Translations under genes and position numbers: made by a program
The notes under the pieces: generated by a model
Seen by the model: only the letters and a program-made list of their open reading frames with translations
What the model was told of the DNA's origin: nothing
The model's database searches: none
In this document: positions 52,472-61,906 of the stretch, piece after piece
How the letters are laid out: every line of letters begins with the position of its first letter
Position numbering within the stretch: position 1 is the first letter of the stretch
NCBI GenBank assembly: GCA_030867875.1
Contig: JAOWCC010000577.1
Location: forward strand, 80,147,740-80,211,739
Reading direction: 5' to 3'
From: Actinernus sp. WN-2022
Lineage: Eukaryota > Cnidaria > Anthozoa > Actiniaria > Actinernidae
DNA: 64,000 nucleotides

Positions 52472-53107
52472 ATGGACATGCTCGTAGATCAAATTCCATT
52501 CAATGCCTTAGTAGTCGTACCCACGAATTGTGGAAAGACGGCATTTCTCATAGAACAACTTCGTGGACCATTCCGCGGTAAGTTTGACTACGTAGTACTA
52601 ATTTGTCCCACATATAAACACAATAAAGCCTATCATGGATTTGCTCATCGGGATCCTCGTTTCACCGTTATGTCGCCCTCTCAGGATGCTATCAATTCTG
52701 CGTTGAATGTTTGTTCCAAAATTTTGAAAGGTACCAATACGCTAATGATACTTGACGATTGTGCTGCATCGAAAGACGTAAAAAGAAGGACTGACAAATT
52801 AGTTGAATTGGCATTTTCTGCCAGACACATCGGTATTTCTGTTTGGGTACTTACCCAACAACTTACAAGTATCTGCAAACCCTTCCGAGAAAATGTAGCA
52901 ATCGTAATATCTTTCCACACCGCGTCGGCTATAGATGCGAAAGTTCTATTTGATGACTATGGAGGATCACTAGATGCAGATGATAAAAAGATGTTACGAT
53001 CAGAACTCCAGACCCATAAATTCGCTCATATGTGTTTTTGCTTACGTCATCCATTCATAGTCATGTTAGAGCTACCAACACCAAGCAGTATACATCATGG
53101 ACGATAA
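52472..53107 (+). CDS. Packaging-type ATPase (FtsK/HerA-A32-like)
   Basis: 211 residues, intact, starting 2 bp after the preceding stop. Walker A region VVVPTNCGKTAFLIEQL (Lys22-Thr23; the usual first Gly of GxxxxGK[ST] is Val16), Walker B LMILDDCAAS (Asp95-96), and a conserved-looking sensor region GISVWVLTQQLTS. The C-terminal ENVAIVISFHTAS and FCLRHPFIVML follow the pattern of A32-like DNA-packaging ATPases of Polintons and nucleocytoplasmic viruses. Such enzymes pump the genome into capsids. The Gly-to-Val change in the P-loop could reduce activity. Start at 52472 gives MDMLVDQIPFNALVV directly before the P-loop. Its stop overlaps the next start by 11 bp. Confidence 0.8.
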   Translation: MDMLVDQIPFNALVVVPTNCGKTAFLIEQLRGPFRGKFDYVVLICPTYKHNKAYHGFAHRDPRFTVMSPSQDAINSALNVCSKILKGTNTLMILDDCAASKDVKRRTDKLVELAFSARHIGISVWVLTQQLTSICKPFRENVAIVISFHTASAIDAKVLFDDYGGSLDADDKKMLRSELQTHKFAHMCFCLRHPFIVMLELPTPSSIHHGR

Positions 53108-53717
53108 AGAAATCGAAGAACTATACATGAGTGAGGACGTTACAGGTCCTCCACCTAAGTTAGATGATGATGATCATCGGGAAGAATTGTCCATATTAGC
53201 TGTAACAGGCACTACAAAGGAATATCTAGGTGAAAATTTATCTCTTGGGGATATTGCTAGATTAGATGAGAAAGATGTAGAACGATTACATAGAAGGTAC
53301 ATGGCCGTTCGAGGTCAACAAATAACGGAGAGTCTAGTCGATGGCGCGATGCGTCTAGCTACGCGCGTAGTTTCACATTTAGTTACTATAGACGATCAAC
53401 AAGCACTAATTAAGGAACTACAAGAAGACCGATTAGTTCGCAATGAGATCAGCGTTGAGGTTGGTAGGATGTCACTTAAAGCAGGTCGATTCGTCGCTCT
53501 AGCTAGTGCCATGTTACATGTGGCTGGCCACGTGGTCATTCCACCAAACTTTCTACATATTGAAGACGCGAAGATAACTGATATATCTCAAACATCTTCA
53601 GCAATATCTCAAACATCTTCAGCAATATCTCAAACATCTTCAACGACATCTCAAACATCTTCAGCAATATCTCAAATATCTCAACAAGATGGAGACGGAT
53701 CTGATAACTGCACCTAA
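53097..53717 (+). CDS. Virus-like element protein with C-terminal heptad repeats
   Basis: 206 residues. An acidic N-terminus (MDDKEIEELYMSEDVTGPPP), a helical middle (LSLGDIARLDEKDVERLHRR, QQALIKELQEDRLVRN) and a Ser/Gln/Thr-rich tail with four tandem copies of ISQTSSA (53583-53680, 21-bp units). Starts inside the 3' end of the ATPase and overlaps the next start by 29 bp: a compact viral arrangement. No named domain; function unknown. The tail repeat array could vary between copies. Confidence 0.6.
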   Translation: MDDKEIEELYMSEDVTGPPPKLDDDDHREELSILAVTGTTKEYLGENLSLGDIARLDEKDVERLHRRYMAVRGQQITESLVDGAMRLATRVVSHLVTIDDQQALIKELQEDRLVRNEISVEVGRMSLKAGRFVALASAMLHVAGHVVIPPNFLHIEDAKITDISQTSSAISQTSSAISQTSSTTSQTSSAISQISQQDGDGSDNCT

Positions 53718-54048
53718 AAAAGAAAAAGAAAAAAATCCAAAAAACGTAATCGCCGGGCAGGCATCAGCAGTAGCAAGACGACTAAATAAAAAAAAATCAG
53801 ATCGCGAATTGGCACTTGCTAGAGAATTATTAAATCGCGATGCAACGCGTGAATGCGAAGTGGTGACTAAATCCAACGGATGGTTCGATGAAATTACGAT
53901 CGCACATGTTGGAATAGGGATAGCATTAATTTGACTTTACTATCAATACAACGATTCACAACGTGCCAAGAACCGCTGTATGCCAAGTGTTGCCGAACGA
54001 CAAATAGCACCACCACCACCACAACACACCATGTCAGACATGGAGTAG
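53689..54048 (+). pseudogene. Small basic protein with a hydrophobic segment, internal stop
   Basis: Starts METDLITAPKKEKEKNPKNV, then a Lys/Arg-rich helix (ARRLNKKKSDRELALARELL) and FDEITIAHVGIGIALI at a TGA (53932-53934). Directly after, the same frame continues with LYYQYNDSQRAKNR and a Pro-rich end to TAG 54046-54048. The hydrophobic segment runs across the TGA, so I take it as a nonsense mutation in a ~119-residue protein with one transmembrane helix. Overlaps the preceding gene by 29 bp. Confidence 0.5.
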
Positions 54049-54091
54049 CATTTGAAGACTAGAAATATATGGAATATACGTTATATAAAAA

Positions 54092-54259
54092 ATGGCAGAG
54101 AATGAGTTGATGAAAAAAGTCCAAGACGCCGCGATATTAACTGGAATCGCTGCTGGGATTGTGTTCGTATCAAAAAATAATAATGAAAGAGTCAATGCTA
54201 AGCGATCCATCGTCATCAATTATAAATTACGTGAAGTGGACAGCAGTATTGGCTGGTAG
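54092..54259 (+). CDS. Very small protein of the viral cassette
   Basis: 55 residues from ATG 54092: MAENELMKKVQDAAILTGI, then AAGIVFVSKNNNERVNAKR. A short helix with Ala/Ile/Gly (residues 12-27) may be membrane-associated. It shares DNA with the next small frame in another frame (54195-54299). Size and position in the compact gene run support it; no homology is known to me. Confidence 0.4.
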   Translation: MAENELMKKVQDAAILTGIAAGIVFVSKNNNERVNAKRSIVINYKLREVDSSIGW

Positions 54260-54299
54260 TATTTACGCTAAGCAATATATTGACGATCGAAAGAAATAA
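54195..54299 (+). CDS. 34-residue membrane-segment microprotein
   Basis: MLSDPSSSIINYVKWTAVLA then GSIYAKQYIDDRKK. A hydrophobic stretch YVKWTAVLAGSIYA flanked by a charged tail looks like a single-pass membrane helix. Starts within the preceding small frame and ends 17 bp before the next gene. Confidence 0.4.
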   Translation: MLSDPSSSIINYVKWTAVLAGSIYAKQYIDDRKK

Positions 54300-54316
54300 T
54301 TCCAAAGAGACCATAG

Positions 54317-54763
54317 ATGGCACTCATCGCAATAGCAACTGCAATTGGTGGAGCAATACTAAATGCAACGGCCTTCGTAGGTGGAAGTTACATGGCCAAG
54401 GCAATTGCTGGCAACGATCCATCTGCAATATCTGCTGAGAAAAAAAGATATGACCTGGCACTAGAAAAGTATCAGGCAGACTATAGTGCATTCCAGAAGC
54501 ACAGAGCAATTTTAGCTGACTGGACAAGAGAACAGGACCGTCTACAACGCTATACTTCTATAGATTTACACGATATGGACAAGTCCCGTGAACTATACAA
54601 TACCGTAAACGTAGGACTACACCGAATAAGTCGAGAGGACATGAACGAACCTAAATTATCTGATTACTATAAACCTTCTAGCTCGCAGAAGACGGGTGAA
54701 TTAATATATGTAGGTAGTGGAATGTTTGCTATTGGCTATGTCGCCAGTAAATGGTTGTTATAG
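54317..54763 (+). CDS. Conserved virus-like element protein, membrane ends
   Basis: 148 residues, intact. A hydrophobic, Ala/Gly-rich N-terminus (ALIAIATAIGGAILNATAFV), a charged helical centre (EKKRYDLALEKYQADYSAFQ, LADWTREQDRLQRYTSI), a PKLSDYYKPSSSQKTGEL motif and a C-terminal hydrophobic GMFAIGYVASKWLL. I recall the same layout (Gly-rich N-terminal helix, K-R-x-D-x-A-x-E-x-x-Q centre, SDFYxPS-x-x-QK, C-terminal helix) in uncharacterised cnidarian proteins, so this is probably a core member of the element class. Two membrane anchors suggest a virion membrane-associated or minor coat role; unproven. A partial duplicate of its 3' end lies at 56425-56490. Confidence 0.6.
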   Translation: MALIAIATAIGGAILNATAFVGGSYMAKAIAGNDPSAISAEKKRYDLALEKYQADYSAFQKHRAILADWTREQDRLQRYTSIDLHDMDKSRELYNTVNVGLHRISREDMNEPKLSDYYKPSSSQKTGELIYVGSGMFAIGYVASKWLL

Positions 54764-54895
54764 ATCTACTAAAAAAAAAAATGGTTTCCTAATGCCATTT
54801 AAAGATATATATACGTATAGATATCAGAGGTCCTATTCCGTGCTATTAGCAAATTCAAATCCCTCGGTATTCTACCCATTCGTACTATTGAGACT

Positions 54896-56349
54896 ATGGA
54901 CAACGGTAATACTAGTTCAGAGGATTCGTATGTTAGCCTCGTTTTCAACGCAGGCGACGTGATTGAAGCATTCGAAAGGGCCAAAGAAAATGGTCAATCT
55001 TATGGGTCCGTCATATCATTCGATTGGGCTCACCCCAGGAACGGACCAAACGGATGCAAATACGTTTCCGTATACTTCGACGTTGGAGATGGACCTCTTC
55101 CAGCGGTCTTTCGGTTCGAATGGGAAAAGCACGTAGGACAGATAGCTCCATACGACGAAGAAGATGTAATTAGGATAAATGCTGCATCCAATAGCAACAA
55201 TAAGGTCAAGAAACGCGATCACCATCCTTGCTTACAATTCCAAAAGTGGAATGACGTCGTACGTACGGAGGACGATGGAATCACGATTAAGAAACGCGAT
55301 GATGGAGAATTGGATCTCCCTTCCGACGATAAGCTAAGTCCTACTTTCAAACTAGTTGAATATCTAGATTGGGCTTTCGATTGCGAAGTAAGTAAACTTA
55401 TCGAAGATAAGAAGATCTGCATACGCAATCTACGTAAACGCAGTCTACCCGAAAAGGATGCCATCATCGTCACTAATACTAAGATAACTCCAATGATTCA
55501 ACGATCCATTTCTACGAATTCTACTGTTAAAGTGCAACTAACCCCTTTTGCAATTTTTATACATATGAATCTTTGAAAGGTTTTGAGTACTTCTGCGAAG
55601 AAATTTTTGGCTTACAGAGAATACTCTATGTTCTATGCTTATTTGAAATGGTGAAATTTTGACCTTTCCTGACCCATGACCGCGTAGGAAAAAGCCTGGG
55701 TTGATTCTTGATATTACGTCATCCAACTCATTCGACTTTGCAATAATTTTAATAAATATTTAGCATTTACTCTAAAATAACTGTTTTCTTTACTAACAAC
55801 TCACAGACTGTGTATATTCTCTATATATCGATGTTGTTGTGATGGAAAGGCGCCATGGAGAATAATGCATTAATGAGGTGACGTAAGATCAAGAATCGAC
55901 CCAGGCTTTTTCTTGCGCGGTCATGGGTCAGGAAAGGTCAAATTTTTACCATTTCAAACAAGCCTAGAACATAGAGTATTCTCTGTAAGCCAAATACTCA
56001 AAACCTTTCAAAGATTCATATGTATAAAAATTGCAAAAGGGGTTAGTTGCACTTTAATGCTGGATGTCGATTGTCCAATCCTATGATGAGGATGCGAATG
56101 AAATGCGATTATAAGACAGGAATATCCAATGGTCGATTCTTCGATAGGAGTAAGGAATACTCTTTGGAAGGTCGCACTATGTACGAATCCCTTGTCGACG
56201 AGAATTCTAACATCGTTAACATCAATAATATAAGTAGACTCATTCGACCAGGTTCTATACACGACGGCATTTGCGATGCTAGAAGCGTTTGTGCGAGTGG
56301 TATGGGACTTTCATACCTATTGGACGTCGACATCGACATAGTCCGATAA
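54896..56349 (+). pseudogene. Virus-like element gene interrupted by a TTAA-flanked foldback
   Basis: The 5' part (54896-55526) encodes MDNGNTSSEDSYVSLVFNAG, VISFDWAHPRNGPNGCKYVS and a charged middle; the 3' part (56058-56349) continues with MKCDYKTGISNGRFFDRSKE and ends LLDVDIDIVR. Removing the 523-bp insertion plus one 4-bp target copy (527 bp) keeps the frame exactly, giving a ~308-residue gene. As it stands the frame runs into the insertion and stops at 55576. Likely beta-rich with DWxHPRxG; no family recognised. It is the last gene before the integrase. The insertion post-dates the viral integration or occurred in an ancestral copy. Confidence 0.65.
55531..56053. mobile_element. 523-bp foldback element with TTAA target duplication (piggyBac-type MITE)
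   Basis: TTAA on both sides (55527-55530 and 56054-56057). Ends AGTGCAACTAACCCCTTTTG and its inverse; the arms pair over ~190 bp. TTAA duplication is the hallmark of piggyBac-superfamily transposition. No transposase inside. Confidence 0.8.
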
Positions 56350-56424
56350 CCACCAAAGAACAGGACTACTCAACGCGACGTTTATGCCCACAATACTAAG
56401 TCTAGCGCCAGTGTAGATGCGGTT

Positions 56425-56490
56425 GCAGAAGACGGGTGAACTAATGTATGTAGGCAATGTCGCTAGTAAGTGGTCATAGATCTACTTAAA
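56425..56490 (+). repeat. Partial duplicate of the 3' end of the 54317-54763 gene
   Basis: GCAGAAGACGGGTGAACTAA through CTACTTAAAAAAAA matches 54685-54780 with an internal ~25-bp deletion. No start; a non-coding remnant. Confidence 0.65.
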
Positions 56491-56512
56491 AAAAAGATAA
56501 AAATAAAAAATA

Positions 56513-56558
56513 AAAAAAGGAATAAGAACTAGTTGGATAAGTTCTTATTCCTTTTTTC
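56513..56558. terminator. Hairpin between the plus-strand cassette and the integrase
   Basis: AAAAAAGGAATAAGAACT pairs with AGTTCTTATTCCTTTTTT (18 bp, loop AGTTGGATA). A perfect A/T-bounded hairpin at a gene boundary; poly(A)/transcript-end role is only a guess, or it is a tiny MITE. Confidence 0.4.
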
Positions 56559-56592
56559 GTCTCATGTTGAAGGCTAGAATACATAGATATGG

Positions 56593-57639
56593 ATGGATGC
56601 TAAACTTGCGAATATCTTCTATGGTCCTGAAGGATACTGGAAAGGCTACTCTGCAATTGGTAAACTATCGGCGGCATCGAAGGTATCAGAAGACTTACCC
56701 AAGAGTTGGTTGGAGAAACAAGCTATATGGAAAATATACTTACCACCACCACGACATATTCCACGACCTCATTGGACCGTATCGAAACCAAATGAGGTTC
56801 ATCAAGCTGATTTGATATTTCTACCTCATGATCGACCTGGACGTGGAAGGAAACTATATAAGTATGCATTAGTGGTAATCGATGTGGCTTCTAGATATAA
56901 AGAGGCCGAGCCTTTAGCGTCGAAAGATAGTGGCGAAGTGGCTGCGGCCTTTGAACGAATCTACGAGCGTAGTCCACTCGAATGGCCAAAGTTATTGCAG
57001 GTCGATCCTGGTAGAGAATTCATGGGTCGTATGTCTGAAACCTTAGAACTACGGGGTACGAAAGTTCAACGAGGCGAAGCAGGTAATCATAGGGCACAAA
57101 GTTTTGTCGAACGAGCAAATAGAACATTAGCTGAGAGATTGTTTGGATATCAATATGCACAAGAGATGGTACTTACTTCGGAAGGATCAGATGCGCGCAG
57201 TAGAGAATGGGTATTGCGGCTTCCGTAAGTTATCAAAGCCATGAATAATGAAGTTACTCGACTTACTGGTAAAGAGCCTTCGAATTCTGTAGAAGCGCAA
57301 CGAGTCAACATCGAAACTCCTACATATTCGCGCACCGTTGGATTGAAAGAAAAGCGGTTGCCATTCGATGTTCTAGTTCGATATCTCTACGCACCAGGAG
57401 AATTGGAAGGGGGTGAAAGACGTAGAGCCACTGATCCTGTGTGGAGTTTACAGACATACGGTACTTCGCGAAGCGTAGTATCTTCGGGACAGCCTGTGCT
57501 GTACTACCTTGCGAAGCAAGAAGGGGAAAAGGACGCCCCCAAACGTGGATTTGTACGTGAAGAGCTACAAGTCGTACCTAGGGATACTGGACTGCCAGGA
57601 TTCTGTTCGTATCCAGACGCTAGACAGTGTACTCTATAG
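56593..57639 (+). pseudogene. rve (retroviral-type) integrase with one in-frame stop
   Basis: The frame runs 211 residues to TAA at 57226-57228 and goes on in the same frame (57229-57639) for another ~136. The catalytic core is clear: HQADLIFLP (Asp73), LVVIDVASRYKEAEPL, QVDPGREFMG (Asp138), HRAQSFVERANRTL (Glu173), spacing ~D-x64-D-x34-E as in DDE integrases. The C-terminal part after the stop (VGLKEKRLPFDVLVRYLYAP, DPVWSLQTY, then a chromodomain-like RGFVREELQVV region) is typical of Polinton integrases. The enzyme would insert the viral genome and make the 5-6-bp target duplication. The stop TAA after RLP is a single mutation. Its 3' end overlaps the polymerase stop by 20 bp. Confidence 0.8.
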
Positions 57640-60279
57640 GCTCGGTGTGGATACCATCGGGCAGAACGTATCTTTTGTCGTAGTAAGCTGAGAGCCCAGG
57701 TTTCTGCTGTGTATAAGTTGCCATACCTTCTGGCATTAGACGGAAGCCTCGGTTTTCCGCCATGTCAATACTACCCTGGAGTGCTTCTTCGAATCGAGCC
57801 CACGAAACGTCGTTGTGACGCCTAGACATACCTTTGGTGGAATATTTCATGCTGCCGCCCACATCGACATAGTAGGCTTTCGAGCATAGGGCAATGGCGC
57901 GCTGTCCTTCGAATTCAAGTTTGAAGAGACCTGGTGTACGACTGCTCCACTTATCCCAAGCTAGCCACTCTTTTCTGTGGGCTGCGAAATCCTCGCGTAG
58001 ATTAGGTCGTACAACTTCGTCGATGCTGTTTCCAGAGATGGCAATGTACGCGCTGTCCGTATCCATCTGTATGTATTCGAAATCCTTGCGATCGACGACG
58101 TACTTATCAAGGAAGTCGTAGTAGAACTCGAGCATGCGAAGTTTGGCAAGCTGATATACCGCGATACCTACTTGGAAAGGGCGTTTGATTCGGATCTGGT
58201 TCTTTCTACTCTCGAGTTCGTATGCCTCACCAACCTCTTCCAGGTCTTCGAACCAAACACTTCGCAACGCTTTGTCCACAACCTTCTCGTCTTTGGTATA
58301 GGCAATATTAGTTTGTCGCTCCAAAGCCTCAATCAATTTCCCATAGGCGCTATTTCCAAGTAGCTTGAACACATCTGCCAGCAAAGCTTTACTTTTGTCT
58401 ACATCTCCTGTCCTTCGCGCTTCAGTGACTTGGTCCACGAACCATTCGAAGATTTCTTCGGGTACGTAGTCTATCGTGCGGTAGACAGCAGTGATCTCCG
58501 CTCTATGGTCTAGATACCAAAGTAGAAGGGGAGCATAGAGTAGCAACCTCTTTCCAGAGAGACTCCCAACTAGCTTCTTTTCCTCGCCGCGCTTTCTACC
58601 CGTCTTCTCAAGGTAGGCCAACATTTGTGGAGAAATTGCTTCCTTGGGGATTTTCTTGTTGTAGAAGAAGGGGGGCATCTCCTCAAATTCCTTCCACAAT
58701 TCTTTTGGTATCTCGATGTCTACCTCCGCATATCCAAACCACGCATCGTTTCGTAGACGTTCGACAAGGCCTTCGACGGCTGGACCTGGCTCATCGTAGT
58801 GAACGACCTTTTCTTTTCCACAAGGCATTTCTAGGGCCATAGTAGAAAGATATAGGGCATTGGCATCGTCTCCAAGAATCTTGCGACAAATTTTATTTCC
58901 TCCCTGATGACTGCGAATCCTAGTCACTCCCGCTTCGTGGCGTCTGGTGAACACTATACTTGGTCCCCCTACGACAGCACTTTTCAGCATACGATAGGCT
59001 TCCTCGCATGGAGCATACAACTCGGCTCCACGTTCTACACTACCTCGAAGCAGAAACTGTAATGAAACTCCTGGAATGGATACCGCATCCTTTAGCATGT
59101 CTACGCCCCTATCGTGGTAGAAATTGCACATAATCTCGAGCGCCTCTACAAAGGGAACTACATCCAAGTTGTTGTAGTATCGTAGCCAGTCTGCAAAGAT
59201 CTTCATTCCTTTATCGCGGAAGGTGCGCTTACAATCCTCGAACTCTTCCCTAGATAGTAGGTATCTTTTAGCTTCGATCCCCACTCTGGATAGTCTGGCA
59301 GTCCGATGTGGTCCAGCTTGTCGGGAGAATCAAACCACTCATATGGTAAGAAGCTTTTCTGCAGATCACATCCATATGCAGTGATCCAACATTCGTAGGA
59401 AGTTCCAGGTCCAAGATAGTTCATCACATCGAGGAAACGAAATTCGGGAGTCAAGAGAAACATAGTGGAGTTGGCCTTCTTTGCAACCCGGACCTTCTTG
59501 CAGGTATCAGCAATAGTTTCTACGAAATAGTTTCTGATCAAATTCAAATCATATCGACCGGAGTTGAATCCTAGTACAGGAACTTGGTTGGTCCATTCAT
59601 CGATCTTCATTTGTTGTTCTTTCGATAGGGTGTCGAAAGAGAATTCGGGTGTCCTGGGACAGAACTGTTCTGCAACGAATTCTCGGATTGTCTTCGCTCT
59701 TTGTTGGAGTTCTTCGACAAAGGCAGCTATGAGTTCCTTTGGATCGACTTGACAGAGGAAAGTTGGTGTGCGGTTGTATGTGTCGGCAATCGATACTGAT
59801 ATGGGGACGTGTACGCTTTCGATGGTCAGGTGGTCCGTTGGTTGTCGACCTTTTGTTGTGTCGAGATAGGCTTCGAAGTCGTATACTATAGCGTGTGGGT
59901 AAGCAGTTTGAATTGGAGTTGGAACCAGCTCGTTTGTCTTCTTTGTGGAGCAGCCCCAATGCTCTCCACCATGTCCACAAGCCGCGTGATGGATGTGCTT
60001 CTGGAGTCTTTCAGATTCGCGTTTCAACCAGCGTAGAGCGGCTTTGCTAGCTTTGTTAGAGTTGCTCTCTGGCCAGAATGCTTTTTCATATGCTGACTGA
60101 GGTACTGTGATTGCTTTTCCGGGGCAAACGATCTTTGTTACACCGCGACTACAACGATCTGCATGTCGTTGAAGGTGGTCAGCCCGTGTGAACCGTTGCT
60201 TACAGTCATTACATACCCCGACCGCGAGGGAGGGTGTCATCGAATGTTTACCGAGAGAAAAAATACAAGGGGGTATCAT
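57620..60279 (-). pseudogene. Protein-primed family B DNA polymerase, one frameshift
   Basis: Two overlapping frames: the N-terminal part (60279-59203) and the C-terminal part (59284-57620). A one-base-type shift near 59260-59280 separates them. Visible in order: an N-terminal C2H2-like finger (CNDCKQRFTRADHLQRH, ~23-39), Exo I YDFEAYL (~133), Exo II FNSGRYDLNLIR (~238), then in the second frame Exo III YNNLDVVPF, Pol A DDANALYLSTM, Pol B KLLGNSAYGK and Pol C YIQMDTDSAYIAI (the catalytic D-T-D), and LCSKAYYV. All catalytic residues are intact, so the frameshift is the only obvious break. The first ATG lies inside the right terminal repeat. The protein would replicate the linear genome by protein priming. 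Confidence 0.85.
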
Positions 60280-60300
60280 TTTACCCCCGGCTATACTACT
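60215..60300 (-). repeat. Right terminal inverted repeat
   Basis: Inverse of 48585-48670. It contains the candidate polymerase start codons (60277-60279 and ~60238-60240), so the 5' end of the polymerase frame is duplicated in the left repeat. Confidence 0.9.
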
Positions 60301-60305
60301 AGCAA

Positions 60306-61190
60306 TACCTGTTGCAGTACTTTATTTATACTTCAAAATACATGACGTGAATTTCGTTTCTTTAATTGCTTAGAAAATATTTTCCTGATTGCAAACCAAG
60401 TCAAATAACAGTCAGAAGGTAATTTAAACTCTCCAGAATAGTACCGACAGTGATTCAGCGAATTTAAGTTGTTTTGGCATTGTGCAGTAAGATTGATGAT
60501 GACTCGTTATGACGTCATGTATTTGACAGTTAGTGCATAATTATATACATATAATGCTGTTTAGCTCGCATACTATCGATCTGGTTCTGTTATTCTTCAA
60601 CTGGTTAAAATCTAAGGACATCTACAGTATACTTTATCTATTAAGGGAAAGAAGGAATTCATTTTCACACAGCTTGATTAAATCATTGTTGGTCGACCAT
60701 GCACCGGCCTGAGTTATTTGGTCTTGACGTCAAACCACGAAACGCGAAACTGAATTTGAAAGTCCAATATCGGTTATGTCATCTCACAAGTAAATCACTC
60801 AAGATATATTTTTACTCCAGAGTATGGAATGAAAATCTGCTGAAAAAGTATTGTTCATCTACGAAAATTGAAATTGGAGTATCCTCGAACGCAATTGAGA
60901 GATGTTTTTATTGTATACAGTAGGTGTAGAATTGTTTTTGAACTCAGAACGGTCGCTCTTTTTTTTTTTTTTTTAGAAACTTACATTATATAAACATTCA
61001 GAAATACTTTATATTTATTAGCTTGTAAATATGAGGTTAATCAGTCTTTGGATACGACTACAATTGATAACTAATTCCTGATAAACCTGGTGTAGGTATC
61101 CGTCGACAGTGAAGATAAACAATGCTATAATCAAATAATATTCGATTAAGGTACGCTAAATGCCGTGAGAAGCGAGTAGCAGCTGACGAG
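60306..61190. other. Stretch without a recognised gene
   Basis: AT-rich right flank of the virus-like element with a T-run at 60960-60975. A frame at 60699-60923 is not supported. Confidence 0.35.
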
Positions 61191-61607
61191 ATGAGCGCTA
61201 GCTCTTCTTTAGCTTACCTTAGATGCCACGCCTTTGTACGATGTACTTTGTTACCCGTTTTAGCCCGATGGCCTTTTATAACACGTTTATTCAGAGAAGT
61301 TCATCAGATCCGAAATGAAGGGACATTACAATATCCCTCTGACCTCATAATATACCCTATTGTTTTAGGCACTGATATGAACCGAGGCTCACTAGTATTA
61401 ACGCATCACTCTTATTTGAACTCCTTTCAGTTATACAGCTGTTTTTGTTTGCTTTTTATCCAGTTCATAGAGGAAGATAAGTTGTCTGCTGTAGCCTATA
61501 CACCTGATGGGGATAGATTTGGAGAACTAACCGACTACGGAAAGAGAGCATCACACGAGTCTGGCATAACCGTTCCCGGACATCTGTGTAATTTTTTATC
61601 AAGGTAA
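61191..61607 (+). pseudogene. Unrecognised coding-like fragment
   Basis: 138-residue frame; only the C-terminal part (IEEDKLSAVAYTPDGDRFGE, then LTDYGKRASHESGITVPGHL) looks protein-like. The N-terminal part is hydrophobic and may not be coding (an acceptor-like TTTTTATCCAG lies at ~61463, so an exon could begin there). The same frame soon meets a stop and then short Lys-rich pieces (AELYKAHKIKGKL). Probably one gene with the frame below. Confidence 0.35.
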
Positions 61608-61906
61608 AATATCTTCACTGAAAACTACCAAGCATTTGCTGAGTTGTACAAAGCACACAAGATTAAAGGGAAGTTAAGGTAATACTGTTGGCCTGAGAAG
61701 AACGAAGACACTTTGATAACCTGTGATTCTTCTCTAGACTTTTATTGCATACCCAAGCACATTATTGAAGGGAAATCTTAGCACAAGAACACAACCGGAG
61801 ACGGATTCGAAAGATAAAAGTTTGTGACGAGTTCCCTAACGTGTACAGAATCATTAAGACTATCTTAATAGCCTAGACCACATCCAACGCTGATAAGATA
61901 AATTAT

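Larger units (their letters stand above)
48585..60300. mobile_element. Polinton/Maverick-like (adintovirus-like) integrated element, 11.7 kb
   Basis: 86-bp terminal inverted repeats (48585-48670 and 60215-60300) with one mismatch, starting AGTAGTATAGCC. AGCAA flanks both ends (48580-48584 and 60301-60305); counted from one terminal base further in it is TAGCAA, 6 bp, as usual for Polintons. Inside are a protein-primed type B DNA polymerase, an rve integrase, a packaging ATPase preceded by a probable capsid protein, and at least six further genes, mostly on the plus strand with the polymerase convergent from the right. That gene set defines Polintons and related viruses. No adenovirus-type protease was recognised. 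Frameshifts, stops and a TTAA-element insertion show the copy is inactive. Confidence 0.85.

Noticed and set aside
59597..59980. Alternative minus-strand frame in the polymerase
   Set aside because: Arg/Thr-rich shadow in another frame of the polymerase exonuclease region.
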